NCBI RefSeq assembly: GCF_024919275.1
Contig: NZ_JANWGH010000001.1
Span: 372,001-436,000 of the forward strand
Direction of reading: 5' to 3'
Source of the DNA: Algoriphagus limi
GTDB lineage: Bacteria > Bacteroidota > Bacteroidia > Cytophagales > Cyclobacteriaceae
DNA: 64,000 bases
Positions 45,086 to 54,038 of the stretch are shown piece by piece; within the stretch, counting starts at the first letter, position 1, and every line of letters starts with the position of its first letter. The notes beneath the pieces were generated by a model that did not search any database, was not told the DNA's origin, and saw only the letters and a program-made list of their open reading frames with translations. The translations under genes and the position numbers were made by a program.

Positions 45086-45826
45086 TTAGGTAGGTATTTG
45101 GAGTGTTTCACAGGCGTTTTTAGAAGCTTCCTGTTCCGCTTTCTTTTTCGTTGGACCTTTTCCAGTGGCCACTTCTTTAGAGTTTACAACCAGAGCAATA
45201 ACAAACTCTTTATACCGTTGGTTGCCGTTAATTTCCAAAATTTTGAAATCGATATCCTTATTTTCCCGCTGAGACCATTCTACAATTTTCGATTTGTAAT
45301 TCATGGTCGTGGAAATCATTCCTTCAATATCGAAATGCAGTAAAATTCGGGTTAAGATAAAATTTTTGGTAAAGGTATATCCCCTATCTAAATAAACTGC
45401 ACCCACAAGGGCTTCCAGCATGTCTCCATAAAGAGATTTACTTGCAGTAAAAGGCTTCTCGAGAAAGTAATCTTGTAAAATGGTCCGAAGTCCGATTTTG
45501 ATTCCTGATTCGTTCAAGCTTTCACGATTTACCAGTTTTGACCGGGTTTCTGTCAAGAAACCTTCGTCTCGGAGGGGATATTTTTGAAATAGATATTCAG
45601 CAACGACTGAACCCAAGACCGCGTCTCCTAAAAATTCCAATCGTTCATTGGAAATCTTGTGGCCTCGTTCATTTTCTTTTCCCAATCCGGCAGGAGTGAG
45701 AGCAAGTCTATAAAGAGAAATATTTAAAGGCTTGCGACCCACCATCAATTTGATGGAGGAGGCAAGCCTTTGATCTTTTTTGTTTAATAAAATACGCTGT
45801 AATCCGAGTCGCTGAAGGAGTCTCAA
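45086..45826 (-). CDS. rnc: ribonuclease III
   Basis: Cuts double-stranded RNA in rRNA and mRNA maturation, 246 residues. The RNase III signature NERLEFLGDAVLG is at residues 60-72 with its catalytic acidic residues, and a second acidic block lies in DMLEALVGAVYLDRG. The C-terminal 70 residues form a double-stranded RNA-binding domain ending PTKKKAEQEASKNACETL. It follows fabF by nine bases; the order acpP-fabF-rnc is the well-known bacterial cluster. Confidence 0.96.
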   Translation of the reverse strand: MRLLQRLGLQRILLNKKDQRLASSIKLMVGRKPLNISLYRLALTPAGLGKENERGHKISNERLEFLGDAVLGSVVAEYLFQKYPLRDEGFLTETRSKLVNRESLNESGIKIGLRTILQDYFLEKPFTASKSLYGDMLEALVGAVYLDRGYTFTKNFILTRILLHFDIEGMISTTMNYKSKIVEWSQRENKDIDFKILEINGNQRYKEFVIALVVNSKEVATGKGPTKKKAEQEASKNACETLQIPT

Positions 45827-45835
45827 GCTTTTCTC

Positions 45836-47086
45836 TTAATTAATTTTTTTGAAAATGACAGAGCAGTTATGTCCGCCAAATCCAAAGGTATTGCTTAAGG
45901 CTACATTCACTTCGCGCTCTTGGGCTTTATTGAATGTCAGATTCAATCTAGGATCAAACTGCTCATCATCAGTGAAATGGTTGATGGTAGGAGGGATGAT
46001 CCCGTTTTGAATTGCCAAAATAGAGGCAATTGCTTCAATAGCTCCAGCCGCTCCCAACAGGTGACCTGTCATTGATTTTGTACTGGATATATTCATATTG
46101 TAAGCATGCTCACCAAAGACTTTTTCAATAGCCTTGGTTTCACTGACATCGCCCAATGGGGTAGAAGTTCCGTGAACGTTGATGTAATCAACATCTTCAG
46201 GTTTCAGATTCGCATCTCGAAGTGCTGCCTGCATTACTTCACTTGCCCCTAATCCTTCTGGATGAGGTGCGGTAATATGGTTGGCGTCAGCAGACATACC
46301 ACCACCTACCAATTCAGCATAGATTTTAGCACCTCTGGCAACTGCATGCTCGTATTCTTCCAAAATCAGTGCGCCAGCTCCTTCTCCCAATACAAAACCA
46401 TCACGGTCTTTATCAAAAGGTCTAGAGGCTGTTTCTGGAGAATCATTGCGTTGTGACAATGCCTTCATGGCGTTGAAACCTCCAATACCAGCTTCGGTAA
46501 CTGCAGCTTCAGAACCACCTGAAATGAAAATATCAGCTTTTCCTAGTCGGATATAATTGAATGCATCAATCAAGGCGTTGGTTGCAGATGCACAAGCAGA
46601 TACTGTTACAAAGTTTGGACCTCTGAATCCATACTTAATTGAAATAAATCCAGCACTGATATCCGCAATCATTTTTGGGATAAAGAAAGGATTAAATCGA
46701 GGAGTCCCATCACCTGTGGCAAAAGCCGCAACTTCCTCTTGGAAAGTGCGAAGTCCACCAATTCCGGATCCCCAAATTACTCCTGCTCTGGATTTTTCAA
46801 TTTTTTCTAGATCCAACCCGGAATCTACAATCGCCTCATCGGCAGTAATCATAGCATACTGGGTAAAAAGATCCATTTTGCGAGCTTCTTTTCGGTCAAT
46901 GAAATCGTCAATGTTGAGATTTTTGACCTCACAGGCAAATTGGGTTTTGAAAAGTGAAGCATCGAATTTGGTAATTGGTGCAGCGCCGCTTACACCCGCT
47001 ACCAATCCCTTCCAAAATTCTTCGGAAGTATTGCCAATGGGTGTAAGGGCACCTATACCAGTTACAACAACTCGTTTCAAATTCAT
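45836..47086 (-). CDS. fabF: beta-ketoacyl-ACP synthase II
   Basis: Condenses acyl-ACP with malonyl-ACP in fatty acid elongation. It is 416 residues with the full triad: Cys165 in TVSACASATNAL, His305 in NVHGTSTPLGD and His342 in SMTGHLLGAAG. The N-terminus RVVVTGIGALTPIGNT and the C-terminal FGFGGHNCSVIF are typical of the type II synthase. It is placed between acpP (20 bases upstream in transcription) and rnc, one operon. The antisense reading frames here are shadows. Confidence 0.97.
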   Translation of the reverse strand: MNLKRVVVTGIGALTPIGNTSEEFWKGLVAGVSGAAPITKFDASLFKTQFACEVKNLNIDDFIDRKEARKMDLFTQYAMITADEAIVDSGLDLEKIEKSRAGVIWGSGIGGLRTFQEEVAAFATGDGTPRFNPFFIPKMIADISAGFISIKYGFRGPNFVTVSACASATNALIDAFNYIRLGKADIFISGGSEAAVTEAGIGGFNAMKALSQRNDSPETASRPFDKDRDGFVLGEGAGALILEEYEHAVARGAKIYAELVGGGMSADANHITAPHPEGLGASEVMQAALRDANLKPEDVDYINVHGTSTPLGDVSETKAIEKVFGEHAYNMNISSTKSMTGHLLGAAGAIEAIASILAIQNGIIPPTINHFTDDEQFDPRLNLTFNKAQEREVNVALSNTFGFGGHNCSVIFKKIN

Positions 47087-47105
47087 GGAATGAATTTAAG
47101 GGTTA

Positions 47106-47342
47106 TTATTTGACGTTAGCCTCCAGGTAGGAAACAGCCTGTCCGACTGTACCAATTTGCTCAGCCTGATCGTCTGGGATGGAGATATTGAATTCTTTTT
47201 CGAATTCCATGATCAATTCTACAGTGTCCAAAGAATCAGCTCCCAAATCGTTGGTAAAGCTTGCTTCCATAGTCACTTCAGATTCTTCTACGCCCAGTTT
47301 GTCAACAATGATGGCTTTTACTTTTTGTGCAATTTCAGACAT
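47106..47342 (-). CDS. acpP: acyl carrier protein
   Basis: The carrier of growing fatty acid chains, 78 residues, strongly acidic. The phosphopantetheine site is Ser37 in [10 protein letters not shown]. Helix-loop-helix segments [16 protein letters not shown] and [17 protein letters not shown] are typical. It heads the acpP-fabF-rnc(-nadE-lgt) gene group and has its own promoter just upstream. Confidence 0.97.
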   Translation of the reverse strand: MSEIAQKVKAIIVDKLGVEESEVTMEASFTNDLGADSLDTVELIMEFEKEFNISIPDDQAEQIGTVGQAVSYLEANVK

Positions 47343-47376
47343 TTTGTGATCAGTTTAGTTAATAACACTCCGCAAA

Positions 47377-47404
47377 GAAATATATTTAAAAGCTAATAGA
47401 CAAA
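47377..47404 (-). promoter_or_regulatory. promoter of the acpP operon, TTTG-N16-TATATTTC
   Basis: On the minus strand TTTG (47401-47404) and TATATTTC (47377-47384) are separated by 16 bases; one mismatch to TAnnTTTG. The ATG is 34 bases further on. It fits a strongly expressed fatty acid operon. Confidence 0.5.
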
Positions 47405-47464
47405 GAAATGATTCAAGTAAATTTTTGACAGAATCAAGACTGCCCTTCGAATGTTTTTTATTTC

Positions 47465-47472
47465 TAACTTTG
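47465..47472 (+). promoter_or_regulatory. TAACTTTG element before the IPExxxVDY-pyk operon
   Basis: Exact TAnnTTTG match 22 bases before the ATG at 47495; TTC at the -33 position (16 bases upstream) differs by one base from TTG. Confidence 0.45.
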
Positions 47473-47494
47473 AACTGCGCCATGTTGTGCCCCT

Positions 47495-47923
47495 ATGAAG
47501 AAGGTAAAACTACAAATAGAACATACCTATGATTTTGAACTTTTGGGCATTGTATCCCCTGTAAAGGATTACAAAATGGCTTGGTTAATCAATCGGGAAT
47601 TGAATATCAACTTGATCCGAACTGAAGATTTGGAAATTGAGTTTTTGTCCGTTCCCAATCTGAAAATTAGCCAATATTTCCTTTCTTTACCGCACGGATA
47701 TATCCAGCTTTTGAAAAATAAAGCGCTAAGCTCCGAAAGACAAGTGTCTTATTTGATACCGGAGCTCAAATCCATGGATTACTTCCTGCTAGTACAAGAT
47801 GAAACCTATCAAATTGATGCCCAGTTTTTTGCTTCAGAACTTTCAAAAAACCCATTTATTCAAAATGTCATCAAACTGGACATCACTAAACTAAAGTCGA
47901 AAGAAAACCTACTAACCTATTAA
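47495..47923 (+). CDS. IPExxxVDY family protein
   Basis: A small protein of 142 residues named for the motif it carries, here IPELKSMDY (Met in place of the Val) at residues 89-97. It is otherwise made of short strands and helices (YDFELLGIVSPVKDYKMAWLINREL). No catalytic residues are evident, and its role is unknown. The pyruvate kinase gene starts two bases after its stop; this pairing is common in Bacteroidota, so it may affect that enzyme or its expression. Confidence 0.85.
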   Translation: MKKVKLQIEHTYDFELLGIVSPVKDYKMAWLINRELNINLIRTEDLEIEFLSVPNLKISQYFLSLPHGYIQLLKNKALSSERQVSYLIPELKSMDYFLLVQDETYQIDAQFFASELSKNPFIQNVIKLDITKLKSKENLLTY

Positions 47924-47925
47924 AA

Positions 47926-49350
47926 ATGAGTCATTTCAATAAAACCAAAATCCTAGCCACCATTGGTCCTGCTTCCAATAATTATGAAACTATCAAAAGT
48001 TTGGCAGCAGCCGGGGCCAATGTTTTTCGGTTGAATTTTTCTCACGGGACGCACGAAGTGCATCAAAAAGTAATCGAAATCATTCGAAGAATAAATCAGG
48101 AGGAAAATTTGAACTTGGGTATCCTTCAGGATCTTCAAGGACCGAAAATCCGGGTAGGAGAGGTTGAGAATAATGGGGTGGAAATTGCTCCTGGAAATAA
48201 AATCACCATCACCAATGACCCTGTGGTGGGTACTTCCTCCTTGGTGTCAACAGTTTATCAGAATCTTCCCAATGACGTAGTTCCAGGTGATCGAATCTTG
48301 ATCGATGATGGAAACTTGGAATTGGTAGTAGATGATACTGATGGAAAAAATGTCAACTGTACCGTCATTCATGGTGGAATTTTGAAATCCAGAAAAGGAA
48401 TCAACCTTCCAAATACAAAAGTCTCTGCACCTTCTTTGACAGAAAAGGATATCGAAGACTTAAAGTTTGGCCTTGAGCAGGAAGTAGATTGGATCGCTTT
48501 ATCATTTGTACGTTCTCCTGAAGATATTTTAGATCTAAGAGAGCGAATAGAGAAGGCAGGTAAGAGCTGTAAAATTGTAGCCAAAATCGAAAAGCCTGAA
48601 GCGCTTGAAAATATTGATGAGATCATCGAGGCGACTGATGCCATCATGGTAGCTCGTGGGGATTTGGGTGTGGAGGTTCCACAGGAGATTGTTCCTCTTT
48701 GGCAGAAAAAGATGGTCGAGAAATGTAAGTTGGCCTGCAAGCCTGTAATCATCGCTACCCAAATGATGGAAAGTATGATTAACAATCCTCGTCCAACCCG
48801 TGCGGAGACCAATGATGTAGCTAATGCGGTTTTGGATGGTGCAGATGCTGTAATGCTTTCAGCGGAAACTGCTTCCGGAAATTATCCGGTTAATGCTGTG
48901 AAGGCAATGTGCAGTATTATCACTTATTTGGAGGAAAACGCTGAGATTTATCATCACCTTTATAAGATTCAACAAGATGAACCGACTTTCTTGAGTAATA
49001 ATTTGATCTTGATGGCAGCTCGTCTTTCCAGAAATGTGATGGCGAAAGCAATCGTAGGTATTACTTCTTCAGGCTTTACTGGTTTTAGACTTGCTTCTCA
49101 TAGACCGAAGGCTAATATTTTTGTCTTTACTAGAAATAAAAAACTGATAACTCAAATGTCTTTGGTTTGGGGAGTTCGTGCCTACTATTATGAGAATCAG
49201 GTGTCAACTGATGCTACTTTCGAGGATATTGAAAATACTTTGAAGAATGATGAGCATGTAAACTCTGGAGACATCATTATCAATACTGCGAGTATGCCGC
49301 TCAAAGAGAAAGGCAGAACCAATATGTTGAAGATTCACATCGTCAAATAA
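47926..49350 (+). CDS. pyk: pyruvate kinase
   Basis: Makes pyruvate and ATP from phosphoenolpyruvate at the end of glycolysis, 474 residues. Motifs: TKILATIGPASNN at the start, RLNFSHG, the K-binding/active-site segment KIEKPEALENIDEI with the catalytic lysine region, ARGDLGVEVPQEIV, and the nucleotide-site signature MLSAETASGNYPVNAV. The domain order A-B-C is complete. Allosteric control is not visible from the sequence. Translated from an operon with the IPExxxVDY gene, and followed by a hairpin terminator. Confidence 0.97.
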   Translation: MSHFNKTKILATIGPASNNYETIKSLAAAGANVFRLNFSHGTHEVHQKVIEIIRRINQEENLNLGILQDLQGPKIRVGEVENNGVEIAPGNKITITNDPVVGTSSLVSTVYQNLPNDVVPGDRILIDDGNLELVVDDTDGKNVNCTVIHGGILKSRKGINLPNTKVSAPSLTEKDIEDLKFGLEQEVDWIALSFVRSPEDILDLRERIEKAGKSCKIVAKIEKPEALENIDEIIEATDAIMVARGDLGVEVPQEIVPLWQKKMVEKCKLACKPVIIATQMMESMINNPRPTRAETNDVANAVLDGADAVMLSAETASGNYPVNAVKAMCSIITYLEENAEIYHHLYKIQQDEPTFLSNNLILMAARLSRNVMAKAIVGITSSGFTGFRLASHRPKANIFVFTRNKKLITQMSLVWGVRAYYYENQVSTDATFEDIENTLKNDEHVNSGDIIINTASMPLKEKGRTNMLKIHIVK

Positions 49351-49353
49351 ATG

Positions 49354-49376
49354 AAAAGCCCTTAGGGCTTTTTTCA
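49354..49376 (+). terminator. terminator of the pyk operon
   Basis: AAAAGCCC/GGGCTTTT stem with a three-base TTA loop and a following run of T, immediately after the pyk stop. Confidence 0.85.
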
Positions 49377-49486
49377 TTTCAAGGGCCTTGATCGACAGTA
49401 CACCCTTTTTATTCTACAGTTCACAGGAAAAACGAAATCAGAAAGAGGTATTGGAAAGTTTTGAAAGAAAACTAACCAATATCGCT

Positions 49487-51796
49487 ATGTTCAAATTCTT
49501 AAAGTACCTATTTATTGGGGCTTTCGTTTTGACCTTCGTTTCTTGTGAAAATGAAGATTATCAAGGCCCTGTCCCTCTTCCTACTTTGATGCAAGCTGCT
49601 GAAGATGCAGGCTTGACTACTTTAGTGACTGCTGTTCGTGCTATTCCTGGATTGGAAGCTGCACTTCAGGATCAAAATGCTATTACTGTTTTCGCACCAA
49701 CCAATGATGCATTTGCCAATGCGCTTGCTGAATTTGATGCTGGCAGTCTAGATGAGTTGGTGGAAAAAATTGGTGGACCTATGAATCTGGAAACTGTTCT
49801 TGGTTTCCACGTAGTTCCTAATGTGATTTTTCAGGATCAATTAAGTGAAACCAATGTTGTGACCACTTTAGCTGGTCAACAATTGACCGTAAGACGTGCG
49901 GGTCGGGACATTATTACTGTTGAAGATGCAGTAGGTAATGTTGCGCAAGTCGTTCAGGCAGATGTAAAAATCGAAAATGGTGCAGTGCATGTAATTGATA
50001 GAGTGTTAATTCCTTCTATCGAGTTACCTAAGCCTGATTTGGTTGAAGCAGGAACTGAGGCTGGATTGACTACCTTGTTAGCTGCGGTTACTGCTGTTGA
50101 TGGTTTGGCTAATCAGCTTCTTTCAGCTGGAGCTATTACAGTTTTTGCTCCTACCAATGAGGCGTTTGCAGCTGCTTTGGAAGTGTTTGGGGCTCAGGAT
50201 TTGGATGAGTTGGTATTGAAGATCGGTGGAGTAGAAAATCTTGAAAAGGTACTAGGCTTCCATGTAGTTCCTGCAGTAGCATTTTCTACTGACCTACAGC
50301 CTACAAATACTTTTACCACACTTTCCGGACAGGAGATTACTGTTGAAGTAGCTGGTGGAGTTGTAAATGTGATTGATCAGTTGGGTAGAACCGCTCAAGT
50401 GGTTGCTGCGGATATCGAAATTGCAAATGGTGTAGTACACGTTTTGAATGGCGTAATGCTTCCTGATTTGATGTTGCCAAATATTGTAGAAGCTGCGCAA
50501 GCTGCTGGTTTGACAACTTTAATTGATGCAGTGACTGCAGCTGATTTGGGAGGAGCCTTGTTAGGTGCTGATGCAATTACAGTTTTTGCACCTACTAATG
50601 ATGCTTTTGGTGCTGCGCTTCAAGCTTATGATGCAGCTAATTTGAATCAGCTAGTTGCCAAAATCGGTGGTATAGAAAATCTTCAGACAATTCTCGGTTT
50701 CCATGTTGTGCCTGCTGTGGCATTTTCAACTGATCTAAATGAGACAAACACCTTTACCACACTAGCTGGTCAGGAATTGACTGTAACAGCGGATGGTTCC
50801 GGAGTATCAGTTACCGATGCTTTGGGAAATACTGCGAATGTAGTGGCAGCTGACGTTGCCATTGAAAATGGCGTTGTGCATGTAATTGATGGGGTTTTAC
50901 TTCCTGAATTTAGCTTACCAAATGTGGTAGAAGCTGCAACTGCTGCAAATCTTACCGTTTTACTTGATGCGGTAACCGCCGCAGGTTTGGGTCAAACTCT
51001 TCTAGACGCAGATGCTATCACTGTTTTTGCACCAACCAATCAGGCGTTTTTAGATCTTCTTGATGCTTTGAACTTGAACTCTCTTCAGGAATTAGTGAAT
51101 GCAGTTGGTTTGGAAGAAGTGACTCGAATCCTTGGCTTCCACGTAGTACCTGCTACTGCTTTCTCCTTTGATTTGGCAGAAGGAGCTCAGACAGTTCCAA
51201 CTTTAGCAGGAGAAGATTTGACTGTGACTAGAAGTGGTTCTTCCGTGACAGTAACTGATGCTAGAGGTAATACCTTCAATGTAGCAGTCGCAGACGTAGC
51301 TATAGAAAATGGAGTGGTTCATGTTATCGATGGGGTATTATTGCCTGAGGAAGATCTACCGAATTTGGTTGAAGCTGCAACAGACGCAAACCTAACTATC
51401 CTCTTGGATGCCGTAACCGAAGCTGGATTGGGTCAGGCATTGCTTGACGCTGATGCCATTACAGTATTTGCTCCAACCAATGATGCTTTTGTTCAATTGC
51501 TGGGAGACTTGGGGCTAGCTTCATTGGATGAGTTGGTCAATGCAATTGGAATTGATGGCTTGCAAAAAGTGCTAGGATTCCACGTAGTACCAACAGTAGC
51601 TTTCTCTACTGATTTGGCTGAAGGTTCTCAGACTGTACCAACTTTAGCAGGAGAGGATTTGACAGTGACCAGAAATGGAGGAACAGTTACTGTAACTGAT
51701 GCAGGAGGTAAAACTTACACTGTTCAGGTTGCTGATGTGGCTATCGAAAATGGTGTGGTTCATGTAATAAATGGAGTTTTGCTCCCCACACTATAA
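49487..51796 (+). CDS. surface lipoprotein with five fasciclin (FAS1) domains
   Basis: A 769-residue lipoprotein; signal peptide with lipobox TFVSC. Five FAS1 domains follow one another, each about 147 residues and marked by ITVFAPTNDAF and a FHVVP...F repeat; the unit is also visible at the DNA level every 440-450 bases. FAS1 domains mediate adhesion and surface interactions. Domains 4 and 5 share TVPTLAGEDLTVTR, unlike domains 1-3, so they look like the most recent duplication. I start at the ATG at 49487 because it alone gives a lipoprotein signal; 33 residues upstream are not signal-like. The codon pattern is that of well-expressed genes. A terminator follows. Confidence 0.93.
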   Translation: MFKFLKYLFIGAFVLTFVSCENEDYQGPVPLPTLMQAAEDAGLTTLVTAVRAIPGLEAALQDQNAITVFAPTNDAFANALAEFDAGSLDELVEKIGGPMNLETVLGFHVVPNVIFQDQLSETNVVTTLAGQQLTVRRAGRDIITVEDAVGNVAQVVQADVKIENGAVHVIDRVLIPSIELPKPDLVEAGTEAGLTTLLAAVTAVDGLANQLLSAGAITVFAPTNEAFAAALEVFGAQDLDELVLKIGGVENLEKVLGFHVVPAVAFSTDLQPTNTFTTLSGQEITVEVAGGVVNVIDQLGRTAQVVAADIEIANGVVHVLNGVMLPDLMLPNIVEAAQAAGLTTLIDAVTAADLGGALLGADAITVFAPTNDAFGAALQAYDAANLNQLVAKIGGIENLQTILGFHVVPAVAFSTDLNETNTFTTLAGQELTVTADGSGVSVTDALGNTANVVAADVAIENGVVHVIDGVLLPEFSLPNVVEAATAANLTVLLDAVTAAGLGQTLLDADAITVFAPTNQAFLDLLDALNLNSLQELVNAVGLEEVTRILGFHVVPATAFSFDLAEGAQTVPTLAGEDLTVTRSGSSVTVTDARGNTFNVAVADVAIENGVVHVIDGVLLPEEDLPNLVEAATDANLTILLDAVTEAGLGQALLDADAITVFAPTNDAFVQLLGDLGLASLDELVNAIGIDGLQKVLGFHVVPTVAFSTDLAEGSQTVPTLAGEDLTVTRNGGTVTVTDAGGKTYTVQVADVAIENGVVHVINGVLLPTL

Positions 51797-51819
51797 GTAT
51801 CTACATTTAACTACCACAT

Positions 51820-51857
51820 GCAAGGGGAGGGATAAAATTCCCTACCCTTGCTTTCTT
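51820..51857 (+). terminator. terminator of the fasciclin gene
   Basis: A 12-bp stem with one mismatch (GCAAGGGGAGGG/CCCTACCCTTGC, loop ATAAAATT), followed by TTTCTT. Confidence 0.7.
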
Positions 51858-51892
51858 ATTTATCAAAATAGAAGGGAAAGGGAGTAGCTGAA

Positions 51893-52945
51893 ATGTTTGG
51901 CCATCGATATAAATGGATTTTCCCCGGGTTATTGGGAATATATTCCTTCTTCAATATCCTAATTTTGGAAGGAGACAGACTTTTCCAGGCTGCCTTACCA
52001 CAAAATCAACTTTTCATTCTCATACTGGTGCTTTGCTACCTAGTATGGGGAATAAATTTTTTGATTGAATCTTGGCTTCTTTCAAAACTTAAGCAGATTA
52101 ATCCGCTGTTTATCCAGTTCATTTCAAGTTTCATTTTAATTTCAGGAATAGCCTTTCTATCAGTAGAAGTAACAGGCGTTTTGTTTGGTGGGCCATTTGG
52201 ATTGACTAGGCCTAATTTTTTATTGACTTTGGGCTTTTTGTTTCGGATCAATCTTTTCTTGAACTCAGTAAATGCCATCTACTTTTTCAATAAAAAGTAC
52301 GGGGAGAAAAAACTAGAAGCCGAACGATTGAAACTCCTTAGCACCGAAGCCAAATTGGAATCGCTTAACATGCAGCTCAATCCTCATTTTTTCTTTAATA
52401 ACCTGAGCGCAATCTCTGTTTTAATCCACCAAGATGTTCAACTAGCCGATACCTATTTGCAAAAACTCAGTAATATCTACCGGTATCTTTTGAATAATAA
52501 AGTCAATGAATTGGTGACGCTTGAGGAGGAATTAAGCTTTCTGAATGATTACTTGGAATTATTGGAAATCCGATTTGATAAGTCCCTTTCTTTTCACCTA
52601 GATATTCAAACGGACGTCAAAAAGATGATGCTTCCACCAGCAGTCATGCAATTGTTGGTTGAGAATGCGGTAAAGCATAATTATTTCACAGAAGAAGAAC
52701 CTTTGGAAATTAAAATTGAAGCCAATTCAAAACATTTAAAAATTACAAATCAAAAGCAGTATAAAGAGGCAGTGGAGGATTCAACCGGGATTGGCCTTCA
52801 AAACATTTCTGAAAGATATAGGTTTCTTAATCAATCCATTGATATCAGAGATGGAGAGAAGTTTTTTCAAGTCACTTTGCCTTTGATCGAAATAGATGAG
52901 AATCCTACTGGTAGAAGACGAACCGCTGGCACAGCAACGAATTAA
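51893..52945 (+). CDS. LytS-family sensor histidine kinase
   Basis: A 350-residue membrane kinase of the LytS/YehU family. Four hydrophobic segments (about residues 10-25, 38-63, 74-98 and 109-132) form a 4TM region. A coiled coil leads to the His-kinase block with phospho-acceptor His165 in MQLNPHFFFNNLSAIS, followed by HATPase motifs (MQLLVENAVKHN, STGIGLQNISERY). It overlaps the start of the response regulator gene by 50 bases, so the two are certainly cotranscribed. The signal is unknown. Confidence 0.9.
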   Translation: MFGHRYKWIFPGLLGIYSFFNILILEGDRLFQAALPQNQLFILILVLCYLVWGINFLIESWLLSKLKQINPLFIQFISSFILISGIAFLSVEVTGVLFGGPFGLTRPNFLLTLGFLFRINLFLNSVNAIYFFNKKYGEKKLEAERLKLLSTEAKLESLNMQLNPHFFFNNLSAISVLIHQDVQLADTYLQKLSNIYRYLLNNKVNELVTLEEELSFLNDYLELLEIRFDKSLSFHLDIQTDVKKMMLPPAVMQLLVENAVKHNYFTEEEPLEIKIEANSKHLKITNQKQYKEAVEDSTGIGLQNISERYRFLNQSIDIRDGEKFFQVTLPLIEIDENPTGRRRTAGTATN

Positions 52946-53669
52946 GTCAATTATCAAGAAAAACTTTCCTGAATGGGAAGTGGTGGATTCTGTCCAAAGT
53001 ATCAAAAGCCTAAAAGAACACCTTAAAAATGCAGGGAATTTTGATATGATTCTTTGCGATATTCATTTGGCCGATGGATTAAGCTTCCGTGCTTTTTCCG
53101 AATTTCCTGATATAAAAGTTCCTGTGGTTTTCATCACTGCCTATGACCAATATGCTCTTCAGTCATTCGATCATAATTGTCTCGATTATGTACTCAAACC
53201 GATAGATGAAAACCGATTGGTAAAAGCTCTTCAAAAAGCTTCAAAATATCAGGAAAAAGAGTCTAAATCAAAATTGAATCAAGAGTTAATCGAAAAATTG
53301 TTAACTATTTATCAGTCAAAAACTTATAAAAAAAGATTTTTGACAAAATTGGGTAATAAGTTTGTGTTTATTCCAGTAGAAAATATTGCTTATTTTTATT
53401 CGGAAGATGGCCTCACTTTTTTAGTGGAAGGTGATTCATCAACTCGATATATTATTGATCATAGCCTCAATGAATTAGAGTCGGATTTGCTGGATCCGTT
53501 AAAATTTTATAGAATTAATCGTTCCATGATTATTCATTTGGATAGCTTGGTTGAAATCAAACCATATGTCAATGGACGCCTAGAGTTGGCGATGAATGCC
53601 AAGGCCCAAGAAACAATGGTAGTTGCCCGTGAAAGGGTAAATGAGTTTAAAAATTGGATCAATCAATAA
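52896..53669 (+). CDS. LytTR-type response regulator
   Basis: The partner of the LytS-like kinase, 257 residues. Residues 1-120 form the receiver (MRILLVEDEP, phosphorylated Asp55 in MILCDIHLAD, Thr/Lys positions in VVFITAYDQYA and DYVLKPID). Residues about 150-255 are the LytTR DNA-binding domain (FYRINRSMIIHLDSLVEIKPYVNGRLELA). Target promoters are unknown. The stop is followed at one base by the next gene. Confidence 0.92.
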   Translation: MRILLVEDEPLAQQRIKSIIKKNFPEWEVVDSVQSIKSLKEHLKNAGNFDMILCDIHLADGLSFRAFSEFPDIKVPVVFITAYDQYALQSFDHNCLDYVLKPIDENRLVKALQKASKYQEKESKSKLNQELIEKLLTIYQSKTYKKRFLTKLGNKFVFIPVENIAYFYSEDGLTFLVEGDSSTRYIIDHSLNELESDLLDPLKFYRINRSMIIHLDSLVEIKPYVNGRLELAMNAKAQETMVVARERVNEFKNWINQ

Positions 53670-53670
53670 T

Positions 53671-54036
53671 ATGAAGCGATTTCTTCTTCTTATCATTTTT
53701 TTGGGATTGCTAGTTCCCCCATCATTTTCTCAAACGCAATCTCAACAGTCTAATTTAGACTCCCTTCGAAGAGAGATTCGCGCTTTGGATCAGGAGATAT
53801 ACGAAGTTCAGCTGAATCTAGATCAGTCAAAAAATCAACTGAAAAAAGGGATTTTTATCGCTACAATCGGTTATACCGTTACCATTATTGGAGGGCAATT
53901 ACTTGGGAGCAACCCGGATGTTGGAAAAACATTGCTTTATGTTGGTGGTGCTACTGGCATCGTAGGAACCGTGGTTCTGGTTAAGGGATTTAACAAAATC
54001 TCGCTAAAGAAACCAGTTCCACCTCCTAATTACTGA
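53671..54036 (+). CDS. small membrane protein in the LytS/LytTR operon
   Basis: A 121-residue protein with a signal peptide (ends PSFSQ). The mature part is a coiled coil (LDSLRREIRALDQEIYEVQLN) followed by two hydrophobic segments (IFIATIGYTVTIIGGQLLG and YVGGATGIVGTVVLVKGF). The likely start is the ATG at 53671, one base after the LytTR stop; an in-frame ATG at 53641 lies in the previous gene. It may be the product regulated by this two-component system or a sensor accessory. I recognise no family. Confidence 0.75.
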   Translation: MKRFLLLIIFLGLLVPPSFSQTQSQQSNLDSLRREIRALDQEIYEVQLNLDQSKNQLKKGIFIATIGYTVTIIGGQLLGSNPDVGKTLLYVGGATGIVGTVVLVKGFNKISLKKPVPPPNY

Positions 54037-54038
54037 GC

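Noticed and set aside
46557..47093. Open frame of 178 codons antisense to fabF
   Set aside because: It lies wholly inside a complete, well-motifed fabF, and its translation resembles no protein family; a shadow frame.
48369..48812. Open frame of 147 codons antisense to pyruvate kinase
   Set aside because: Antisense to a fully supported gene with no family signature.
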